From Massilia sp. CFBP 13721 (GTDB taxonomy: Bacteria > Pseudomonadota > Gammaproteobacteria > Burkholderiales > Burkholderiaceae_D): 64,000 nt of DNA. This document shows positions 59,703 through 64,000 of the stretch, piece after piece. A model generated the notes under the pieces. It was not told the origin of the DNA and did not search any database. It saw nothing but the letters and a program-made list of their open reading frames with translations. How positions within the stretch are numbered: the first letter of the stretch is position 1; every line of letters starts with the position of its first letter. The position numbers and the translations under genes are program-made. The stretch is from contig NZ_JACYUY010000016.1 of assembly GCF_014842025.1 (NCBI RefSeq), positions 34,674 through 98,673 of the forward strand. Reading direction: 5' to 3'.

Positions 59703-59743
59703 GGGACGTAGGGTGGGCGGGGAACCCGCCCACCCTACGTCCC
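59703..59743. repeat. Collapsed REPIN-like element R7 (single perfect palindrome)
   Basis: A 41-base hairpin with a 19-base perfect stem, GGGACGTAGGGTGGGCGGG on the left and its exact complement on the right, around the loop GAA. Both ends carry the GTAG/CTAC head, so it combines the outer halves of two REP arms with the middle deleted. No T tract follows it. Confidence 0.9.
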
Positions 59744-59847
59744 TTCGGCTTATGATACGGTTGAACTACTGCCACAAACCCCAACCCAACTGTGTTTTTA
59801 CACAGTATTTTTCCCACGAACGTTGCTGGCCGGTATAACATTCGTCC

Positions 59848-60384
59848 ATGATTATCCTCGGCATCGACCCAGGCCTGCGCACCACCGGCTTTGGGGTTAT
59901 TGAAAAACACGGCAGCAAACTGCGCTACATCGCCTCCGGCACTATCAAAACCGGCCTGGAAGGGGCACTGCCGCCGCGCCTGAAGATCATCCTTGATGGC
60001 GTGCGCGAAGTCGTGGCCACCTACAACCCGCAGTGCGCGGCCATCGAAAAAGTATTCGTCAACGTCAATCCGCAGTCGACGCTGCTGCTGGGCCAGGCGC
60101 GGGGAGCCGCCATCAGCGCGCTGGTCGGCGCCGATCTCACTGTGGCCGAATATTCGCCGACTCAAATCAAGCAATCGGTCGTCGGCAGCGGCAAGGCCGC
60201 CAAGCCACAGGTGCAGGACATGGTGTCGCGCCTGTTGATGCTGCCCGGTCTGCCCGGCAGCGACGCGGCCGACGCACTCGGCGTCGCCATCTGCCACGCC
60301 CATACCCACGACACGCTGGCGCTGCTCAACGTGCTCAGCCCGCAGAAGGCCACGCTGCGCATGAAGAACGGCCGTCTTGTCTAA
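59848..60384 (+). CDS. ruvC: Crossover junction endodeoxyribonuclease RuvC
   Basis: A 178-residue Holliday junction resolvase. The first catalytic Asp is residue 7 in [12 protein letters not shown]; further acidic residues are in [12 protein letters not shown] and the C-terminal [12 protein letters not shown] segment. It heads ruvC-ruvA-ruvB, with gaps of 18 and 26 bases. Confidence 0.97.
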   Translation: MIILGIDPGLRTTGFGVIEKHGSKLRYIASGTIKTGLEGALPPRLKIILDGVREVVATYNPQCAAIEKVFVNVNPQSTLLLGQARGAAISALVGADLTVAEYSPTQIKQSVVGSGKAAKPQVQDMVSRLLMLPGLPGSDAADALGVAICHAHTHDTLALLNVLSPQKATLRMKNGRLV

Positions 60385-60402
60385 TCAGAAAAAAGGTCAA
60401 CC

Positions 60403-60981
60403 ATGATCGGTCGCATTTCCGGAATCCTGCTCGACAAAACGCCGCCGCAATTGCTGGTCGATTGCAATGGCGTCGGCTATGAAGTCGACGTGCCGATGAG
60501 CACCTATTACAACCTGCCGCACACTGGCGAAAAGGTGGTGCTGTTCACCCACCAGGCGATCCGCGAGGATGCGCATTTGCTGTTCGGCTTCGGCAGCGCC
60601 AGCGAGCGCGCGCTGTTCCGCCAGCTAATTAAAATCACCGGCGTCGGCGCCCGCACCGCGCTGGCGATCCTGTCCGGCATGACCGTGGCCGACCTGTCGC
60701 AGGCGGTCACGCTGCAGGAATCCGGCCGGCTGGTGAAAATCCCCGGCATCGGCAAGAAGACCGCCGAACGCCTGCTGCTGGAACTGAAGGGCAAGATCGG
60801 CGCCGACCTCGGCACGGTCGGCGGCGCCCCGCGCGACGATACCCAGTCCGACGTGCTCAACGCCCTGCTGTCTTTGGGGTATTCTGACAAGGAAGCGCTG
60901 CTGGCCACCAAGAACCTGCCGGCTGGCTCGACCGTATCCGACGGCATCAAGTTCGCACTGAAAGCGCTGTCCAAGGGATAA
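60403..60981 (+). CDS. ruvA: Holliday junction branch migration protein RuvA
   Basis: A 192-residue protein with the N-terminal OB domain ([20 protein letters not shown]), two helix-hairpin-helix motifs ([13 protein letters not shown] and [13 protein letters not shown]) and the C-terminal RuvB-binding domain. It forms the tetramer that holds the junction and recruits RuvB. Confidence 0.98.
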   Translation: MIGRISGILLDKTPPQLLVDCNGVGYEVDVPMSTYYNLPHTGEKVVLFTHQAIREDAHLLFGFGSASERALFRQLIKITGVGARTALAILSGMTVADLSQAVTLQESGRLVKIPGIGKKTAERLLLELKGKIGADLGTVGGAPRDDTQSDVLNALLSLGYSDKEALLATKNLPAGSTVSDGIKFALKALSKG

Positions 60982-61007
60982 GCGCCGTTCGTAATCAAAG
61001 ATAATCC

Positions 61008-62069
61008 ATGAGCATCCAGACCGACAATTTCACCGAGCAGCGGGTCATCGACGCCGCGCCGGCCTCGCCCAACGAGGAGGCGATCGAGCGCGCCTTGCGC
61101 CCGAAGCAGCTCGACGAATACGTCGGCCAGGAAAAGATCCGCGACCAGCTCGAAATTTTCATTCACGCCGCCCGCAAGCGGCGCGAAGCGCTGGATCACA
61201 CGCTGCTGTTCGGCCCGCCGGGCCTGGGTAAAACCACGCTGGCGCACATTATCGCGCGCGAGATGGGCGTGAATCTGCGCCAGACCTCGGGGCCGGTGCT
61301 GGAACGTCCGGGCGACCTGGCTGCCATTCTCACCAATCTCGAGCCGAACGACGTCCTGTTCATCGACGAGATCCACCGCCTGTCGCCGGTGGTGGAAGAG
61401 ATCCTGTACCCGGCGCTCGAGGATTACCAGATCGACATCGTGATCGGCGAAGGCCCAGCCGCGCGTTCGGTGAAACTCGACCTGCAGCCATTCACCCTGG
61501 TCGGCGCCACCACCCGCGCGGGCATGCTGACCAATCCGCTGCGCGACCGCTTCGGCATCGTCGCCCGCCTCGAGTTTTATAACGTCGAGGAGCTGACCAA
61601 GATCGTCACCCGCAGCGCGGCGCTGCTGGAAGCGCCGATCGACCAGGAAGGTGCGCGCGAAGTCGCCATGCGCGCGCGCGGCACGCCGCGCATCGCCAAC
61701 CGCTTGCTGCGCCGTGTGCGCGACTATGCGGAGGTCAAGGCCGACGGCCAGATCACCAAAAACATCGCCGACCTGGCCTTGAAAATGCTCGACGTCGACT
61801 CGGTCGGCTTCGACGTCATGGACCGCAAGCTGCTGGAAGCGGTGCTGTTCAAATTCGGCGGCGGCCCGGTCGGCATCGGCAACCTGGCGGCGGCGATCGG
61901 CGAAGCGGCCGACACCATCGAAGACGTGCTCGAGCCCTACCTGATCCAGCAGGGTTACCTGCAACGCACTCCGCGCGGGCGCATCGCCACGCCGGCGGCG
62001 TATCAGCACTTCGGTGTCGCCGCGCCGCGCATCAGTCCTACCGGCGATCTCTGGGATAATCTCCGCTGA
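61008..62069 (+). CDS. ruvB: Holliday junction helicase RuvB
   Basis: A 353-residue AAA+ motor. Walker [14 protein letters not shown], Walker [12 protein letters not shown], sensor GATTRAGML, and the C-terminal winged helix ([13 protein letters not shown]) are intact. The stop overlaps the ATG of the next gene by one base. Confidence 0.98.
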   Translation: MSIQTDNFTEQRVIDAAPASPNEEAIERALRPKQLDEYVGQEKIRDQLEIFIHAARKRREALDHTLLFGPPGLGKTTLAHIIAREMGVNLRQTSGPVLERPGDLAAILTNLEPNDVLFIDEIHRLSPVVEEILYPALEDYQIDIVIGEGPAARSVKLDLQPFTLVGATTRAGMLTNPLRDRFGIVARLEFYNVEELTKIVTRSAALLEAPIDQEGAREVAMRARGTPRIANRLLRRVRDYAEVKADGQITKNIADLALKMLDVDSVGFDVMDRKLLEAVLFKFGGGPVGIGNLAAAIGEAADTIEDVLEPYLIQQGYLQRTPRGRIATPAAYQHFGVAAPRISPTGDLWDNLR

Positions 62070-62524
62070 TGCAGATCTGGGTCGACGCCGACGCCTGCCC
62101 GGCTGTCATCAAGGACATCCTGTACCGCGTTGCCGAGCGCACGCAGATCCAGGTCACGCTGGTGGCGAACCAGCTGCTGCGCGTGCCCGGCTCGAAGTTC
62201 ATCCGTTCGGTGCAGGTGCCCAGTGGTGCGGACGTCGCCGACGCCGAGATCGTCGAACGCCTGAACCCGGGCGACCTGGTCGTCACCGGCGACATTCCGC
62301 TGGCGGCGCAAGTGCTGGAAAAGGGTGGCTTCGCCCTCAATCCGCGCGGCGATTTCTATACGAAAGACACCATCGCCCAGCAGTTGACGATGCGCGCCTT
62401 CATGGAAGAGCTGCGCAGCGGCGGCGTCGACACCGGCGGCCCGGCAGCCTTTAGCCAGGCTGACCGCCAGCAGTTTGCCAATGCGCTCGACCGCCACCTG
62501 GCGCGGCATCGTCCGCGCAGCTGA
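62069..62524 (+). CDS. UPF0178 (YaiI/YqxD) family protein
   Basis: A 151-residue protein with the family start [18 protein letters not shown] and the conserved [12 protein letters not shown] and GDFYTKDTI segments; the acidic residues resemble a PIN-like nuclease pocket. Function has not been established. It is translationally coupled to ruvB by a one-base stop/start overlap, an arrangement worth noting since the family has no known role in recombination. Confidence 0.9.
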   Translation: MQIWVDADACPAVIKDILYRVAERTQIQVTLVANQLLRVPGSKFIRSVQVPSGADVADAEIVERLNPGDLVVTGDIPLAAQVLEKGGFALNPRGDFYTKDTIAQQLTMRAFMEELRSGGVDTGGPAAFSQADRQQFANALDRHLARHRPRS

Positions 62525-62613
62525 GTATGTTCGAGAATGGCGCCGCACCCCACCGTGCGCCGCCGCGCCCGCCAATCTGTCATGATCTTCGGAAATTGTG
62601 ACAGGAGCATGAC

Positions 62614-63141
62614 GTGTGGTGGCAGCAAAGCTGGATAACGATACAACACGAATTTTCCGATTTGGGCGACGTGGAATCGATCACGCGGCTGGTGGTGCGC
62701 CTGCTGGTCGCCATCGTGCTGGGCGGTATTCTCGGCTATGAACGCGAATCGGTCGGCGCCTCGGCCGGCCTGCGCACCCACATGCTGGTCTCGCTCGGCT
62801 CGGCCCTGTTTGTACTGATTCCCTTGCAGGCGGGCATGAAGGTGGAAGACCTGTCGCGCGTGCTGCAGGGTGTCACGGCCGGCATCGGCTTCCTCGGCGC
62901 CGGCGCCATCCTCAAGCAGAGCAACAAGAATGATATCCGCGGCCTGACCACCGCCGCCAGTGTCTGGCTGACCGCCGCGGTCGGCGTCGCTGCCGGCATG
63001 GGGCGCGAAGCGACGGCGGTGGTGAGCGCGCTGTTCGCGCTGGTCATCCTGGCCATCCTGCGCCCGCTGACCAAGCGCTGCGCCGCCGGCAAGCCGGCAC
63101 AGCGCAAGCAGGAGGAAGACGCTTCCGTGCCGGCCGACTGA
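62614..63141 (+). CDS. MgtC/SapB family membrane protein
   Basis: A 175-residue protein with about five membrane segments. The GTG at 62614 is chosen because AGGAG is six bases upstream. The MgtC signatures GGILGYERESVGASAGLRTH and GIGFLGAGAILKQ, with a GLTTAASVW segment, are complete. It lacks the long cytoplasmic C-terminal domain of Salmonella MgtC and resembles the short YhiD/SapB type. Members affect Mg2+-limited growth or ATP synthase activity; the role here is unknown. Confidence 0.9.
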   Translation: MWWQQSWITIQHEFSDLGDVESITRLVVRLLVAIVLGGILGYERESVGASAGLRTHMLVSLGSALFVLIPLQAGMKVEDLSRVLQGVTAGIGFLGAGAILKQSNKNDIRGLTTAASVWLTAAVGVAAGMGREATAVVSALFALVILAILRPLTKRCAAGKPAQRKQEEDASVPAD

Positions 63142-63158
63142 GCAAATCGACGTAAAAA

Positions 63159-63480
63159 AACCCGCCGATTGGCGTAATGGTGTCCAGTTAAGCGGCTTGC
63201 CACGCCTTCGAGCTAATGCCAAGCCCGGTCGCTCACGCCGAGTGGCGCGATACGTAGGGTGGACTCCGTCCACGGCATTTTTCATGCATATCGAGATGCG
63301 CCACGTAACCTGGTAGCGCGCACCTACAGACCTTTCCTGGCGTTGAGGTGTGCAACGAAACGGCCGTGGACTCGGGAGTCCACCCTACGATTAGCGAAAC
63401 TCAGCCTGTGTGGCCTGGCTTACCGCTGGCAGAGAGTTCGCTCAGGCTTAACTGAACGGCATTACGCCGATTGGCGGGTT
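63159..63480. repeat. Outer inverted repeat enclosing element R8
   Basis: Arms 63159-63193 and 63446-63480 are inverted copies matching at 30 of 35 positions. The shared parts include AACCCGCC, GGCGTAATG and CAGTTAAGC. Each arm can also form a small hairpin (CGCC, 4-base loop, GGCG). The flanks between outer arms and R8 (59 and 56 bases) are weakly similar in inverted orientation, so the whole 322-base stretch is an imperfect palindrome. Confidence 0.75.
63253..63389. repeat. REPIN-like element R8 (MgtC / cspA convergent gap)
   Basis: The left hairpin is CGTAGGGTGGA, CTCCG, TCCACGGC; the right is GCCGTGGACT, CGGG, AGTCCACCCTACG. The stem has GGTGGA/TCCACC where other copies have GGTGGGC/GCCCACC, so it belongs to a variant subtype related to R6 and the right arm of R2. 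Confidence 0.85.
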
Positions 63481-63538
63481 TATTTTCGGCCTCGCCCATG
63501 CTATCTGCATGGTGCGCGCTTGTACTGAATCTTGTCGC

Positions 63539-63748
63539 TCAGATGGCGCAGATACTGCCGGCTTTTTCGCCTTTAGGACCGGTCGAGCGCACGAACGAGA
63601 CGCGCTGGTTTTCGGCCAGGCTTTTAAAACCTTCCGACTGAATATCCTGGAAGTGGGCGAACAAGTCGCCGCCGCCTGCGTCAGGCGTAATAAAGCCGAA
63701 GCCCTTGGCATCATTGAACCATTTGACGGTGCCGGTTTGAGTAGTCAT
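63539..63748 (-). CDS. Cold-shock protein CspA family
   Basis: A 69-residue single cold-shock domain, an OB-fold RNA chaperone. The RNP1 (KGFGFI) and RNP2 (DLFAHF) RNA-binding motifs and the [14 protein letters not shown] start are intact. The ATG at 63748 is chosen because AAGGAA lies six bases before it; an in-frame ATG two codons earlier has no spacing for a ribosome binding site. The C-terminus (KAGSICAI) departs a little from the usual ASNIR ending. Confidence 0.94.
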   Translation of the reverse strand: MTTQTGTVKWFNDAKGFGFITPDAGGGDLFAHFQDIQSEGFKSLAENQRVSFVRSTGPKGEKAGSICAI

Positions 63749-64000
63749 TGACATTTCCTTTAAATAAGCATGGGCAACAGCGCCCGAAATGCACATTCGA
63801 CCAAGAGGGGGTGTAGCAGGAGGAAATCAAACGGGACCGCCAGAGAGGCGAAACGGAAGAGAAAAACCAACAAGAACAACGACTTGACGTAGTGCGAGAT
63901 GGAAGATACAGGGCTTTCTCCAAATGTCCTAATTATTTCGGATTTAATTTTACATTCCGTGCTTTTGGCGTATTCGAAAATAAAACCGGGCAATGGCTGT
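63749..64000 (-). promoter_or_regulatory. cspA upstream region, probable long 5' leader
   Basis: The 252 bases before cspA to the window edge are markedly more AT-rich than their surroundings, and pyrimidine-rich on the cspA sense strand (runs such as TTGTTCTTGTTGGTTTTTCTC). A 77-codon open frame in this strand is hydrophobic and unlike any protein I know. Cold-shock genes usually have a structured leader of 100-200 bases, which is the favoured reading. No promoter was fixed. Confidence 0.4.

Noticed and set aside
63760..63993. A 77-codon hydrophobic open frame upstream of cspA
   Set aside because: It lacks a ribosome binding site and family resemblance and fits better as the cspA leader; a small membrane peptide cannot be wholly excluded.

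Overview
The window is a high-GC chromosomal segment of a betaproteobacterium. Gene order and protein style point to Burkholderiales, family Oxalobacteraceae, most likely the Massilia/Telluria/Duganella group. Clues are the DUF3567 protein, the argS-SPOR-dsbA-SDR-birA-coaX string, the def-fmt / LysM-dprA-smg-topB divergent pair, the rplM-rpsI-patatin-argC-bactofilin-erpA run, the long-form Coq7, and a NtrY-type kinase paired with a short response regulator. I see no rRNA, tRNA, CRISPR array, insertion sequence or prophage. Almost every gene is a core chromosomal gene.

Layout. 1-5.1 kb: elongasome genes mreC (3' end only), mreD, mrdA (PBP2), rodA, rlpA. 5.2-11.5 kb, minus strand: argS, SPOR protein, dsbA, SDR oxidoreductase, birA, coaX, second SPOR protein, tightly packed and often overlapping. 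11.7-17.8 kb, plus: rsmB, a DUF4390 protein, a NtrY-like kinase, a receiver-plus-Fis regulator, a degenerate G3E GTPase-like protein, DUF3567. 18-22.9 kb: class II amidotransferase, EAL/HDOD protein, SPW-repeat membrane protein, ABC-2 ATPase and permease. 23-26.8 kb, minus: metH. 27-33 kb: orphan BrnA-like antitoxin, then fmt-def (minus) facing LysM-dprA-smg (plus). 33.2-35.8 kb: topB. 35.9-40.6 kb, minus: an antitoxin-like small protein and an ABC ATPase feeding a permease/M1-peptidase-like fusion. 40.8-45.6 kb: coq7, OsmC, NatAB-type ABC exporter, secreted alpha/beta hydrolase. 45.9-50.1 kb: rplM, rpsI, patatin, argC, bactofilin, erpA. 50.4-53 kb, minus: anmK and an M23 endopeptidase. 53.1-63.1 kb, plus: tyrS, dtd, PEBP protein, histidine phosphatase, dusB-fis, purH, ruvCAB, a UPF0178 protein, MgtC. 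63.5-63.7 kb, minus: cspA.

The most distinctive non-coding content is a dispersed family of eight palindromic elements with a GTAG/GTAAG-headed hairpin, usually two hairpins in inverted orientation (a REPIN/BIME-like architecture). Six lie in convergent gaps, two between co-directional genes and none in divergent gaps. Several copies are structurally instructive: one has perfectly identical arms, one has its arms turned inside out, one is collapsed to a single perfect hairpin, and one is nested inside an outer inverted repeat.

Other points of interest are a permease fused to an M1-peptidase-like domain that has lost its zinc site, a G3E-like protein that keeps the CxCC motif but lacks a Walker A motif, a NtrX-like regulator without an AAA+ domain, two antitoxin-like genes without toxins, and a promoter with a dyad operator in front of the hydrolase-NatAB cluster. 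I found no obviously new multi-gene defence or biosynthetic system.
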